In this document: positions 39,491-53,446 of the stretch, one piece after another
Numbering within the stretch: the first letter of the stretch is position 1
Layout: every line of letters begins with the position of its first letter
Assembly (NCBI GenBank): GCA_047495785.1
Contig: JBLDXI010000014.1
Location: 620,001-684,000, forward strand
Source of the DNA: Lepidodermella squamata
Lineage: Eukaryota > Gastrotricha
Direction of reading: 5' to 3'
DNA: 64,000 nt
The notes under the pieces: generated by a model
Database searches by the model: none
Told to the model about the DNA's origin: nothing
The model's input: the letters and a program-made list of their open reading frames with translations, nothing else
Program-made: the position numbers and the translations under genes

Positions 39491-40494
39491 TTATGAAAAA
39501 GCTACGGTGCAATCGAAAAATGATGCTATGAAGGCTCTTAGAAGTGACATAATCACGCCAGTTTGACTCGTGCCTCTTTTGGCTGTTACAAGCTCGCCCG
39601 TGGAAATAGAGATAGCTGGAGATGAGTCTGAGGTTTTTTGGTGTTGCATCAAAGTTGGCATAATTTCGTAATGTCCCCGTTCAGCCGCAACCATTAACGC
39701 ATTCCGGCCTTCGCCAATATCGTCAGCAGCTTTCATCGTCTTGTAAGTTGCGTCCGCACCGTAAGACAACAGCAGTTGAACCATTTCTAGGATGCATAAG
39801 AGATGAGGCTGGGAATAAAAATTAAAGTTATGTTGTTTTCACCTTTTTGACCGTTGTAAGCTGCTTCGATGAGAGGTGTCAGGTTATCGGAAGCATTCAC
39901 GTGGTTGACCATGGCACCGGCATCAAGCAATAGCTTAGCAACATCACAATGGCCGTTCGAAGCAGCAAAAATCAGAGGAACCGCTCCCCATTTGTCTCGC
40001 TGATTAACTAAAGCGCCGCTTCTTAGTAACATCCTAACAATCTCAGTATGGCCACCAGCACTTGCGTAAAACAGAGCTGACCAGCCGTCGTTATTTCTCA
40101 CGGCAATTAAATTAGGATAATTGTTGAGGACGACGCCCGTGGAATGTTGAACGAAAACTCGAACTACTTCGTGATATCCATTTTCAGACGCTGCGTGAAG
40201 GGCCGTGCATCCGTCGACATCAGTCGTACAAAAATCAGCCCCTCTGCCTAACAGCAATAAAACCGTGTCCAACTGGCCAAATCTTGCGGCTTCTATTAAG
40301 GCAGTAGTTCTTGTATACGCCGCTTGTTCATTGACGTTACTGCCTTGGTCAATTAGGCTTTGAACTAGCGTTAAATTTCCGATTTTCGCCGCGGCAATGA
40401 GTGGCGTCGAGCCAAAGGTCAAATCGTCGTCGACTCCTGAATCTGCGTCATTGCTTTGCACGACTACGTGATAGTGACCGACATCTCGGCGCAT
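39491..40494 (-). CDS. Ankyrin-repeat protein B
   Basis: Two exons, 39843-40494 and 39491-39786 (56-bp intron, phase 1). About seven ankyrin repeats are seen, for example TPLIAAAKIGNLTLVQSLID, DGCTALHAASENGYHEVVRV, DGWSALFYASAGGHTEIVRML and WGAVPLIFAASNGHCDVAKLL. The last repeat is followed by a tail of about 55 residues with no recognisable motif. The ALFYA-type repeat is shared with ankyrin proteins A and C nearby, which supports common descent. The start at 40494 follows an in-frame stop; residues MRRDVGHYHV are not informative, so a 5' exon could be missing. No partner or pathway can be read from the sequence. Confidence 0.8.
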
Positions 40495-40897
40495 GTTATC
40501 AATGTACTAGAAAAATTGAAGTTTATAAATTTCCGAAATTTCTCTAGAAAAAAATCGCAGACCTGATGATTAAACTTCCGCTTTCCACATTTTTTACAGC
40601 GCGCATGCCACAGCATGGCGTGACTTATTGGAAGAAACAATCAATTCAAATCATCTAAAAAATAATTGAGAAGCGGAAATAGGAAAAAGCTTTGCGTATA
40701 TTGCCCCAAAAAAATCGATTGGACGAGACAAAAGTAAACGTGAAAAAAACACGGGAAGCATATATCTTTTAAAGAACAAATGATTTTAAAGAACGCTGCT
40801 AAAAAATATATTCAATAGTTGATGTAAATGAACAAGGGAAAACTGAGATTGCACGGAAAACTTGACTAGTGGCAATGAAAAATTGGAATAATCATGT
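40495..40897. other. Intergenic between ankyrin genes B and C
   Basis: About 400 bp, A-rich, on the promoter side of gene B. No gene. Confidence 0.4.
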
Positions 40898-42115
40898 TTA
40901 ATCTTGACTGTCCACGTCATCTTTCGTCGCGATTGAGTACGCCGTATCGCCATCCTCGCTTACTGCCTCAAAATCAGCGCCGGCTTCAATGAGGATCTTG
41001 GCCTGATCGATCAGCGCCCGTTTCGCTGCGATCATCAACACAGTATAACCAGCTCCATAACCAAAAGCTCGCGTCGTAGACTTTGAATTAATCTGTGCTC
41101 CAGCACTGATTAAGGTTTTCATTGATTCCATAGAACCGCTGTTTGCAAGTAGGTAGAACAAAGCTGTCCAGCCGTAGTCGTCTACAGCTTCGATATCAGC
41201 GGCGCCTTCGATGAGGTATTGAATAGTAATTGGACCAGCAGTCGCCGCTGCCCAATGCAACGCCGTCCTACCCAAATTATCACGCATCGTGACATCAGCA
41301 CCTCGCTCCAGTAGCATTTTCACAACCTCGCTGTGGTCATTGCCCGATGCCCAAAACAGCGCTGTTTCGCCAAGTTGATTAGCAGCGTTAATATCGGCAC
41401 CAAATTCGAATAAAAATCGTGAAATTTCAAGATGGCCGCGTCGGCACGCTTTCATCAGCGGCGTCCAGCCGGCAAGGTCACGTTGGTTAACATCGGCGCC
41501 CAATTTAGTCAAAACCTGAAGGGCGTCAAAATTACCGATGCGGGCGCATCGACCCGAGGCAGATTCCCCGTTGCAATCTGTTGCCTCAATATTAGCGCCT
41601 GATTTAACCAGATATGTTGCTACTTCGCCGCTGCCACCGTTTACGCTCCAGTGAAGAGGGGTTGCGCGATTGACGTCGACAGCTTGAATATCTGCTCCTT
41701 TTCGCGCCAGTATTTCAACAATTTCAAGTTGGGAATTCCAGCCGGCTTGCATTAATGCCGTCATGCCAAATTTATTCCGGGAATCGATTTTAGCTCCGAT
41801 TTCTGATTGACGACAAGCAAAAATTGTTATGCAATTAGTTTATGAAAAAAATGATATGGCTAATTTATTACCTAGAAGAAATAGTACCATATCCTCGTGT
41901 CCTCGCCCGGCAGCCAAAATGAGAGGAGTCTGCTCAGTGCTGCTGTCGCAGGTGCATATTGCGTTGACATCGGCGCCTTTGGCAATAATCAGCCTGGCAG
42001 CGTCTAAATGGCCACTCCAAACCGCCTGGGCCAAGTAGCGTGACAATTCGTCGATGGGTGCAACGAAAACGTCATCGCCATCATCGTCATCGCATAGCAA
42101 CTGGTCATCGTCCAT
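40898..42115 (-). CDS. Ankyrin-repeat protein C
   Basis: Two exons, 41872-42115 and 40898-41802 (69-bp intron, phase 1), give about 382 residues. It opens with an acidic stretch (MDDDQLLCDDDDGDD). About ten ankyrin repeats follow, such as GWTPLMKACRRGHLEISRFL, GETALFWASGNDHSEVVKML, GRTALHWAAATAGPITIQYL and GWTALFYLLANSGSMESMKT. No further domain is present; the protein ends shortly after the last repeat. Together with ankyrin gene B it forms a same-strand pair 400 bp apart. The family cannot be named more closely from the repeats alone. Confidence 0.85.
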
Positions 42116-42956
42116 TTAGCAATTCTTCAAGTGCTTCTTGTTTTCACAGGCATTTCTCTGCGTCCTTGAAACTGTGTGCTAATAATATTTATAGCAAAAT
42201 TTGTGTTTTGATTTGAGTTATATTACCTTTTCACATGCAGGTAAACATGAAGTAGTGATAATTTGCGATATTTTGGCTATTGAGCCGGAGACGAGCTTCT
42301 ATTTATCAGAGCGCGGCGGAAATATAACTATCGATGTTGTTTTTGCTGATTTATTTCGGCAAATTGCTGACAACACACAGATTCTGCGCGTCTTTCATGT
42401 GATATATAAGGATTCCTGAATAAAAATACTACAGTCGTAAATCAGGCAGAGTTCTTTGAATTAAAACCGCAGTAGTAATGGAATTCAAGCACTAGCGCGA
42501 TCGACGTCAGTAATTTATTACTAGTAACAAAAGTAAAGTACTGGCGTACTTTTTACGCTCGTTATGCTGTTAGGCGCGCTCGATCGATTTGTTTTTATTT
42601 TTACGCGCCAGCTCTCGAGGTGCCACGAGGCACACAGGTGGGTGATGTGTCTTTTTTTACCCAGCATCATAGCTTGCAAAATTTGACAATACCATCTCCG
42701 TTATATTGTCACTATATTCGCAGCTGGCGTAATCGGCTAAGCGCCTGTAGGCCTTTTGTGGATGTGCACTAAAAAAGCGGCCCCATCGCCTATTCTTTCA
42801 TATCCGGCGAAATAATGCAATACTATAATAAAAAATTTAATTTAATATGAAAATAGTCTAAATCGATTTTATTAGAATATCTTTAATGTCATTTTCGTGT
42901 GTTCGAGTCAGTTGGAGACTGACCGAATTACATAAGTAAAAATAGGATCAAAAATA
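42116..42956. other. Intergenic, no gene recognised
   Basis: About 840 bp between ankyrin gene C and the NADAR gene. Stretches around 42540-42660 are less AT-rich but hold no frame with coding character. A tRNA-like A-box near 42728 lacks a matching B-box. Confidence 0.4.
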
Positions 42957-43487
42957 TCATCTGTGTTCTAGCTCGTTCATTAGCTTCGATCTCACTTCCA
43001 TGAGAATTTTACCGAGCCGATTTTGGCCGCGCCATTCAGTTTGATCGGTCGCCCGGGGATCTGTCGTGCCAAGGCCGATACCCCAAATCAAGTCATTCGG
43101 CGCCGCTTCCACCAAATAATATTTGCTTGTTTTCAGCAGCTTCACTTTTAAATCCTCATTTTGACGAAATTTAGCTTCGACTGCTGCCGTCATCGCTTCG
43201 TAGCTGGCATCGTTCCACACCGCTACATCGAAGTTCCGAACTTTCCCACCGTAAGCCTTTTGTTTACCAGGCTCCTTTGTGGCTAAAATGTTGGCCATCA
43301 TTTCTTGGTCATTGAATATTTCTGCTTTCCGATATTGAAAGTAATGCTCGCCGCAGTTGAATTTCAAACCATTGATTTCGTAATTTGAAGGATGAAAATT
43401 GCTCATGAAGCTTTTTGTGCTGTAAAATAGCATGCACTCAAAGCTTTCACCGTTCGCTCGTCGACAATTGATGATATTTTCAGGCAT
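42957..43487 (-). CDS. NADAR (YbiA/RibX-like, DUF1768) domain protein
   Basis: A single uninterrupted frame of 176 residues, unlike the multi-exon genes around it. The whole length is one NADAR domain: FMSNFHPSNYEINGLKFNC near the start, EHYFQYRKAEIF (the conserved YMYxKA-like helix), MANILATKEPGKQKAYGGKV and the closing LIWGIGLGTTDPRA with WRGQNRLGKILMEVR. Family knowledge: NADAR proteins are N-glycosidases. Some act on riboflavin-pathway intermediates and some remove ADP-ribose from nucleic acid bases. The Glu of GEHYFQ and the Trp-Gly of IWGIGLG, typical of the active site, are present. Substrate here is unknown. Lack of introns could mean retroposition or transfer, but NADAR genes are widespread in animals and fungi. 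Confidence 0.88.
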   Translation of the reverse strand: MPENIINCRRANGESFECMLFYSTKSFMSNFHPSNYEINGLKFNCGEHYFQYRKAEIFNDQEMMANILATKEPGKQKAYGGKVRNFDVAVWNDASYEAMTAAVEAKFRQNEDLKVKLLKTSKYYLVEAAPNDLIWGIGLGTTDPRATDQTEWRGQNRLGKILMEVRSKLMNELEHR

Positions 43488-44216
43488 TCTCTAAATGATA
43501 ATAAGAAACAATATTACCTAATGGCAAGTTCTAATCAGTTTTGAGATTATATACTTGAGCATTTGGTATTGCATCAAGTATGATTCATCGCTTTATGAAT
43601 CACACCGCAACCAGCTGAGTCAGTGATTCGTGTCTCAAATAAAGGTTCAAAATAATAGGGTCAAGCTACTTTTACATAGTTTTTCGCGATCATGCAGAGG
43701 GGTGAGATTTTTTTCATTCGACACGCGGTGACTTCTTTTACCCGAAAAATCGACTACCCGGAGAATTACCCGGCATGAGTTGTTTCTCAGAACAAAGTGC
43801 GTTTCAAGCGCAGGAGATAAAAAATTAGTTGTGAAGTCAGGTTTCGTTCCATTCCACAGCATTATTCAGATCCCCAGTGGGCTCTTTTAGAGGTCGGAGA
43901 GGTAGCTCAGCAATGCGCACGGAAAAAAATAGAACTGTCGGGGAAAAATTGAGACAGTTACCTAGCTATCTAAGAAAAAGTACTGCAAGGCTACGTACAA
44001 ATATCCATTTTAGCGCACACACCAAATACGAACCACTCCGAAAATAATACTCCTAGATTTTAGAGTAAACATCTTTTTTAATAAAAATTAGCAATAATTT
44101 ATTTCTAATTCAGCCACAGTCATTTACAATCGTTAGAATATTTTTGAGTATAAAACCCATTACAATGACGTTCAAAACGTACACTATAGCTAAAACTTTG
44201 GTGACAGTTTCCGGGT
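43488..44216. other. Intergenic, no gene recognised
   Basis: About 730 bp between the NADAR start and the ANKRD42 stop. The frame at 43647-43862 (-) shows no family feature. Confidence 0.4.
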
Positions 44217-46877
<2,661 letters not shown>

Positions 46878-47960
46878 ATTTTTTGACAGTGTACAACGGT
46901 GAAACCTATTTGTACCTTCTATAAGATAGGCTAGGAAAGATAGGCGGCTTGACAGTGGCTTCACAAGGCTCGATTTTATGCAGTTGGGGTGTCGTTCTTG
47001 CCCGCCGGCCACCAACTGCACAGCTGTCGCTAAGCAACTAATCACTCAATTTTGAACAGTAATAAAAATTGTTTTAAAAATATTGCAAAAATAGCTAGAA
47101 AAAAATTATTATCAAATTTTATTTTATTGTGTTACTACAGACGCTTCCACGTTGTGCAACCCTTAAGGCTCGGATGCCGAACGCATCTAATCTATCGCCG
47201 CTGATTATTTATGAGCCTAGCGCCCATTTCTCGACCGCATGCCTGAGTTTGAGGTTGAGGATGACGAAATTGAGGCACAGCGGCTTGCTGTTCTGCGAGT
47301 TTTATAACATATATTTGAATTGAAGAAGTACTGGGGCTTTCTAAGGGCTATTGGGACCAGTGTCGAAGATGGCGGGGGACGGGGGGGGGACTGTCCCTGA
47401 CCACAGGGGGGACCCTTATGTTTTTTCCCTGGCCCCTGCGGAAACTTGAGCGATATAAGGGGGGACCCTTACCTATATCCCCCTTTCGGCAAAATTTCCA
47501 TCTTCTACACTGATTGGGACTCTCTGGCTAGACTCTGCTGAATGAGCTGCAATAAAATTTAACATTGGAGCTGCGAGTAAGGTAGAAGAGGAATGTTGAC
47601 TTGATGATTCAATTTTCTTCTAAATTGTTGGCGTACGCATAATTTTTAAATCACATGAGACTCGAGAAGGTTCGATGACTAGCCTTTCGTACAAAGGAAA
47701 AGCCGAGTTCAGAACAAAGTACTTTGGTGCGTAGCATTTTGTCCTTCTATTTTAGATAATTCGAAATAGCATTGGCAATTTAATATCACTTCTTGTCGCT
47801 TAGAAGTGGCCTTTTCTTGAATTCCAGAAATTACGTCGATCAATTACTTGCATGCACATACTTACTCAGCGTAAAATATCGTGACCGTATTCGGAAATAC
47901 TTTTTCTCACAATGTTTATACCACTCATGTTTAGAGTCTAGTTACCTAATATTTGAATTA
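46878..47960. promoter_or_regulatory. Head-to-head intergenic region between ANKRD42 and CFAP300
   Basis: About 1.1 kb with genes leaving in both directions, so both promoters should lie here. It contains an odd G-rich patch at 47371-47475 with runs of five to nine G and two copies of a GGGGGGACCCTTA block. No binding site can be named with confidence. Confidence 0.35.
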
Positions 47961-49058
47961 ATGGAAGGATCAAAGCCATCTAATGAGAAGCCTTTCTCAT
48001 TCAACTTTCTGGCCAAGAGATCTTTCCAGTGCGAGAATCAACCGGATATCAAAACTCTATTCATGAAATGGTAGTATATTTATTTGATCAAGTATTTATA
48101 TGTATTGCTTAATTGTCGCCTAGGTCATTCAAAGGTCGCTGGCATTTCCAAGCGTTCAACTTTGACCAACCGTATCAAGTCTATAACAAAGACACATTTT
48201 TCCACGTATTTTCGCTTCTACTAACGCATTGGTCAGCATTTATTGTTTCTGATTTGCACAGGATTTCCTTCATAACCGGGAAGTCGCAGCGTATCTAAAG
48301 TTGCTGACTAAAGATGGCTCATTCACTCCGTTGCAAGGTATTTGGGTACATTTCGATAGTAAACATGCGCTACTTTGGCTCTTGAAGTTGACCAGATTTC
48401 AAAAGTTGAAGCCGACCAACTCAACGCAACAGTGTTATCATTGGAATTTTTCGACCGATTATACAACAACTCTGTTGTCCGAAAATCTGGTCACATTTGT
48501 CAATGTCTAAGTGAACCTTTCGAAGGGATAGAAGTTGCCGACGAGCTGCGGAAAATGCTTCTCATTGACGACTCAGACTATTACAGCTTGTTTGACGAAA
48601 ATGATCGCAAGGAACTGCTATTTCGTATTTTTATGCATCTTTGCATTGGCGGTGAGTTGTGCCAGCCCGAAGAAGAAGTTCAACCTTATTTGGACACAGC
48701 AAAATCAATTTATAAAGAATGCGTGAGGTAAACTGCGACCAAATAATTCCAAACATGTAGTAACATATGTCCGTCCATACTATTTAGCGTGGCACGAGAT
48801 CCTTCAAGCAACCAGATAAAAGTTATTTCGGACGTTTTCCAGCTCAAAGCATATGTAGGTTGCATTTTCTCCAATTTAACTCTGTTACGTTGGTGTGTAT
48901 CCTATTACCTACTTCAGGATGGGAATGGCAACATGATTTATCCATGCGAAGATGACCACGTTCAGAACTTTGCTTATGCCTGTGTTGACCCGATCAAGCG
49001 TCATGTTATTGTAATGTACCATCGCTTTGGCATTGGGGAGCTTCCGAAGCCGGCATAA
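47961..49058 (+). CDS. CFAP300: CFAP300 (C11orf70), axonemal dynein assembly factor
   Basis: Family role: cytoplasmic factor needed to build outer and inner dynein arms; human mutations cause primary ciliary dyskinesia. Six exons, 47961-48070, 48124-48205, 48262-48337, 48388-48727, 48788-48854 and 48918-49058, give 271 residues against 267 in human. Matching blocks: WHFQAFNFDQPYQVYNK, VLSLEFFDRLYNNSVVRKSGH, EVADELRKMLLIDDSDYY, LLFRIFMHLCIGGELCQ, EVQPYLDTAKSIYKECV, and VDPIKRHVIVMYHRFGIG. The 50-bp intron at 48338-48387 would be missed by a plain ORF scan. Start at 47961 (MEGSKPSNEKPFSFNFLAK) gives the right length. Its presence implies motile cilia or flagella in this animal. Confidence 0.94.
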
Positions 49059-49410
49059 ACTGACAAACTATCTGTGATATTCAGCCAAGCTGCAAACCAA
49101 CAAGTTGTGATATTATCATCATTTATTCCGTTCTTCTTCCTCTCACTTGCAATTGATACTCGAAGTATTACCACGAACAATCGTCAAAATAAAAAACGTG
49201 CTTAAATTATGGTGTATAATTATCATGATAAGTAACAAATATTTGGGCATACATGAATAGGAGCATAAAACGGTAAATTTGCTTTAACAACGAATTTCGT
49301 TATTTACATCATTATTATGTTACAGCTGGAGAATCTTGACATTCAAAAAAAATTGTCATTCCGTCAGCACAAGTGATGTATTAATTTTGATACGACGATT
49401 GCTTTTTTCA
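49059..49410. other. Convergent intergenic gap
   Basis: About 350 bp of AT-rich sequence between two converging genes; only 3' ends expected. Confidence 0.4.
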
Positions 49411-51500
49411 TCATACGTCAGTCTGTACACAAGCAGTGCCCATCAATAGCCGTCCGCCGCCAGGGATCCTCACAATGTCCTCGGCCCGTATTGTAGATCG
49501 CGATCGGCGCTTGTTATTGCTATTGCTGGCGAAGTTACTGATGAATGATCCGTTCTTGCCGACTGGCTCTTTCTCGCCGCGGTTAAGCCGAGTTGCCGCG
49601 ATATTTCCACCGAAGGCGGTGGCAAGCGAGGCGGATAGGGTATCCGGAGTGAAAGCGACGTTTATCGGTCCAACCGTTTGAAGAGGTGCCGATATTCTGC
49701 GGGAAGCTTCCGCGGAGGCTTGCTGCCGCGCCGCGCCGAAAATCGACGGAAAAGGCGATGAGTGATAGTCGATAGAGACTGAGGCCGTTCTCCGCTTCGG
49801 ACCGAACCCGCGGTCTTGGTGCGTTTGTTCCTTGAAAAGTTTCAACGCGTAATGCCACGCGAGTTGACGCGATTCGATGGAAACAGACTCCCCGTATGAG
49901 TTGACATTGGTAACAGATAGCAATTTTCGTTCTTTTAAAAGAGCCATCATCCATTCGGCCTTATCCTCCTTCGATCTCGCCCTGAATGTTATGGATCGCA
50001 CGATTTCCGGCACGTGGTCGGCAAAGACGTCGATTCGCCAGGCGTTACGCAAAACAGCTGTACCCGTACCATTTGAGGAAGCGCTCCCGTTCTGGCCGTT
50101 CACGGGCCCATCGATAAGCGGCACGATTCGACTGTTATCGAGATCTATCCGGCCTTTGAATACCAGCATACGAAGTGCAGTCTGTTAATAAAACATTAGG
50201 ACACAATTATCACTAATTATTTGTTTACTATTACTCGTTTGCAATATATTAGCTGGTGATCGAAAACGAAGCAATCTCGTTCAGCTGCTCGGCCATTTGG
50301 CTTAACTTCATGTAGCGCGCCGGAGAAAATGAACCTTGTACTCCTCTCCAACAAATTCGGACCCTGTAATTAACACAGACGAGTTGCAGCTAGTGAAAAA
50401 CAAGAAAATTGAGCTAATCACCTCCCATCGGTCGACAGCCAGCTGCCAGAGAGCGAGCCGCTCGAGAGATTCTTGTTGACGACGGCGTTCGTTGATAATA
50501 GTAGCTACTCGTTGCATCAAAGTAGCAGCCGCTGCCGTCTAATAAAATTAGCATAATAAATTGGGTCAAGAGCAGCGATATGGGCGAGCAAACAAACCTC
50601 GGCTCGATGCGGGTGGTCTTCGGGCGTGGCTTTCAGCAGTTCGCCGAGAAGCAGCTGATATTGGCATATTCGCTGGACCGGAGCGATGAGGAAACTTTGG
50701 AAGGGGACGGGCATAAGATTCTTTTGAACACGACAATCCTACAAAAATAAACCGAATTCAATTTCGATTTGCAACATTTTTAAGGAGCTCACTTCGAAAA
50801 ATTCACGATGAATATCGCTGGTGTTAGTAAGGCTGATGAACTCCAGCTCAGACAGCGGTTCACTGATGCAGTAACCAGAGTAAATATCGAGGCCAAGGCT
50901 TGAATTTGTATTTGAAAGATAAAACAGCTCGCCAGTCGTTGAAATGTTGCCGCCGAACATTTGAAGAAAAACATGCGGAACTGGCGCCGTGTAACAATCG
51001 CCACTTGGCGGCAAACGCGTTGTGGCTTCGAGTTTCGCGAGGAAAGCTGCGCTGAACTCGGTGACGCGCTCCAGTTGTTCGAAAACGCGCGACGTCCACG
51101 ATTTATCGAAGAGGTCTGGACGACGCTCGCAGGGCCTTACGTACGTCGATAGAGCCGTGTTAAGGTTGGAGGCGAAATTTCGTTCCGATCGAATAATCTC
51201 TTTGATGACGTTGACGCGTGTCGACCTGACTTTGGGTGACACTTCAGCGTCATCAGCGGGCGAATGGCTTGACAACATTTGACGGCTACTCGAGCCGCTG
51301 GACGAGGTCGAACCACCGTCGGATGCGGCGAGGTGGTTGCTGTTATCGTCGGACAGATTCGAGGTGCTCATGCGTGGGCGTGAGTGGCGATACGGTGTCT
51401 GTTGTTGCTGGTAATTATCGGCCGGGTTGCAACTGGCCTTATTGGCAATAACCGTAAAATTCGGACGATGGCTGATGTTACGATGATTGTTCAGTTGTTT
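49411..51500 (-). CDS. RhoGEF with DH and PH domains, ASEF/collybistin (ARHGEF4/9, SPATA13) type; 5' end not found
   Basis: Family role: exchange factor for Rac1/Cdc42. Exons 50793-51500, 50598-50738, 50422-50538, 50235-50363 and 49411-50181 join in phase 0. The N-terminal part is Ser/Gln-rich. The DH domain begins near VNVIKEIIRSERNFASNLN and includes FQSFLIAPVQRICQYQLLLG and ATIINERRRQQESLERLALW. It runs straight into the PH domain, as in ASEF and collybistin (WEGPNLLERSTRFIFSGALH, DCFVFDHQLIYCKR, MLVFKGRIDLD). A Ser/Arg-rich tail of about 130 residues follows and is not typical of the family. The frame stays open to an acceptor-like CTAG at 51501-51504, so at least one more 5' exon exists. 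None is seen before the viral element at about 52.5 kb. No SH3 domain is seen. Confidence 0.85.
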
Positions 51501-52942
51501 CTAGACGTAAAGAAAACAGCAACAACAATAAATAAAAAATAACAAAAATCTGCCCCTATAGGCATAAATCGCTAGCTAATAACCGATAGATCAGATATCG
51601 CCTGTCCGAATGTGAAACGTAATACAGCAGCCCACAACCGGCTATAAAACCGACCGGGCAGTTGGTGATTACTAAATATGCGAATCGCTACGTTGCATAA
51701 TGTTATATCGAAAAACTGGATGATTTTATTATAGTTGGTAGTCGCTTATATCTGCTGTCGACAAAACTACTACAAACAAGCGCGCTTCTGCATATCATCT
51801 CGCTCTTGGGCATTTAGTAGCCGCTTGCGCACACGATCAGCATTTTTACGATATTATGTTATCATACGGTGGTGCCTTAGCGGTGTGGCCTATCACTTAT
51901 TGGGATATAGGAAACGCATACATATTAACATATTTTTCAAGCGGGCCCTATGTTTAAATCGCGCTGCGATCAATCGACATGACCGGCGAGCGTGCCGTTT
52001 TAGCCGTTTTTGTCTTTTCCCGACAAAAACCAGAATACACAAATAAGAAATGAAAAACGTTGATAGCGTCAAACAATGAAAGATAAAAATTAACATTACA
52101 TCGCCACAACATAATACCATGTTGGATAATGCGACAAACACGCACACGAAATGCATATATATATATCGGCTTGATTTTTGACGCTGGTATACAATTTCAT
52201 AATTGCATTATTAGCGCGAGAAAAACCGAACTCCCAACAACAAGCGCGAATTATTTGCGTATTATTATTTTATATATACGCAACGAGAATTTTCCGAATA
52301 CAAGGCGAAGACAATGAGTTGATGCGCGTAGCGAATGAAAATAATAACAACGTGTTTGAACATCAGTTGTTGGTGTTACTCTATACTTATTGGATTTTTT
52401 TTGCGTCCATGTGGCGGGGGTTAATGTAATATTTTTGAGCGCCGAACGAACCGAGGCGCATTTATATTTGCTGTTACTGAAATAATATTAGTAGTAAGGA
52501 TGGGAACTTTGGATCAGTAATAGCAGTACGGCGATTTTTACTATAGCCGTTTGGTATAAATATACGCAATTTGCGATCAGTAATGGCAGTACGGCGATTT
52601 TTACTATACCCGTTTGGTATAAATATACGCAATTTGGGGATGAGTAATAGCAGTACGGCGATTTGTACTATAGCCGCTTCTTGTCAATATACCTTCGTTT
52701 TAACCCACTGCTATGATTTCACCTAACTAAAATAAACAAATCTTCGTTTTTTCACCTGTTATGAGCTAAACTAATCATTTTTACACTGCTTCTTTAGTGC
52801 AGCTGCAATAGAGCCCTTTTTCATTCACACAAACACTTTTTATTAGTCTTAACGTTTCAAGCAATGAATTTATAGCTGGGATAAGTCTTATCAGTTTTTC
52901 TATTCATTTGTTCAGAGATTTGTAGCGGCTTGATTGGAGGGG
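51501..52942. other. Flank of the viral element, no gene recognised
   Basis: About 1.4 kb. No exon for the RhoGEF and no viral gene can be supported. It contains the 63-bp tandem repeats listed separately and likely includes the host/virus boundary. Confidence 0.4.
52511..52690. repeat. Three tandem copies of a 63-bp unit
   Basis: Units begin near 52511, 52573 and 52636, the third incomplete and more diverged. The shared core is CAGTAATRGCAGTACGGCGA, followed by TTTTACTATA, GCCGTTTGGTATAAATATAC and GCAATTT. The array sits 250 bp outside the dUTPase stop codon, where the end of the viral element would be expected. It could be part of a viral terminal repeat; that is inference. Confidence 0.75.
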
Positions 52943-53446
52943 TTAACGTCCAGATGAACCGAATCCGTTATCGCCACGGGTCGAATTTGCTGCTAGAGCG
53001 TTTTTCAATGGCCCCGTTACCGTTACTGCAGATTCTAAGCGACCATATTTTAAACACACCAACTGGGTAATACGGTCGCCTATTTTAATCTTGTAAGGTG
53101 TTTTGCTGTTGTTTGCAAGGCAGACTACGATTTTTCCGGTGTAGTCGGCGTCTTTAATTCATGAAAAATACAGATATTCATTAGTAATTTTCATTATTAT
53201 TTGCTTCTTACCTATTACTCCAGCGACCGTATCGATTCCATGGTTGATGCTCATTCCTGATCGACTGAATAGTTGTCCATAATATCCTCGTGGTAAACAG
53301 ATTTTAATATCAGTTTGAATCAGTCCCCTGGTTCCAGGTTGCAGTGTCGTCTCTTCTGCTGAATAGATGTCCCAACCCACAGAGCCTTTAGTATGCTTTG
53401 TCGGTTCTTTAGCTTTGTTACTTGTTAGCTCTACCTTCAGCTTCAT
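52943..53446 (-). CDS. dUTPase of the viral element, left copy
   Basis: Trimeric-type dUTPase, which hydrolyses dUTP to dUMP and keeps uracil out of DNA. Two exons, 53212-53446 and 52943-53151, flank a 60-bp GT-AG intron; the protein is about 147 residues, the normal size. The five motifs are visible: I (GSVGWDIYSAEE), II (FSRSGMS), III (HGIDTVAGVIDADYTGKIVV), IV (GDRITQLV) and V (STRGDNGFGSSG). No signal peptide is seen. It is transcribed away from the kinase gene, sharing a 434-bp intergenic region with it. The copy seems intact. The mirror copy starts at 63813 and runs off the window. Confidence 0.9.

Noticed and set aside
42715-42775. Second tRNA-like A-box (TGGCGTAATCGGCTAAGCGCC)
   Set aside because: The region lacks a TpsiC arm and a pairing acceptor stem.
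42957-43487. NADAR gene considered as bacterial contamination or a defence-system gene
   Set aside because: It sits between spliced animal genes, has similar base composition, and NADAR proteins are known in many eukaryotes; no partner toxin gene is nearby.
43895-43925. GGTAGCTCAG-like sequence resembling a tRNA A-box
   Set aside because: No B-box (GGTTCGAATCC-like), no acceptor stem and no anticodon arm can be drawn around it.
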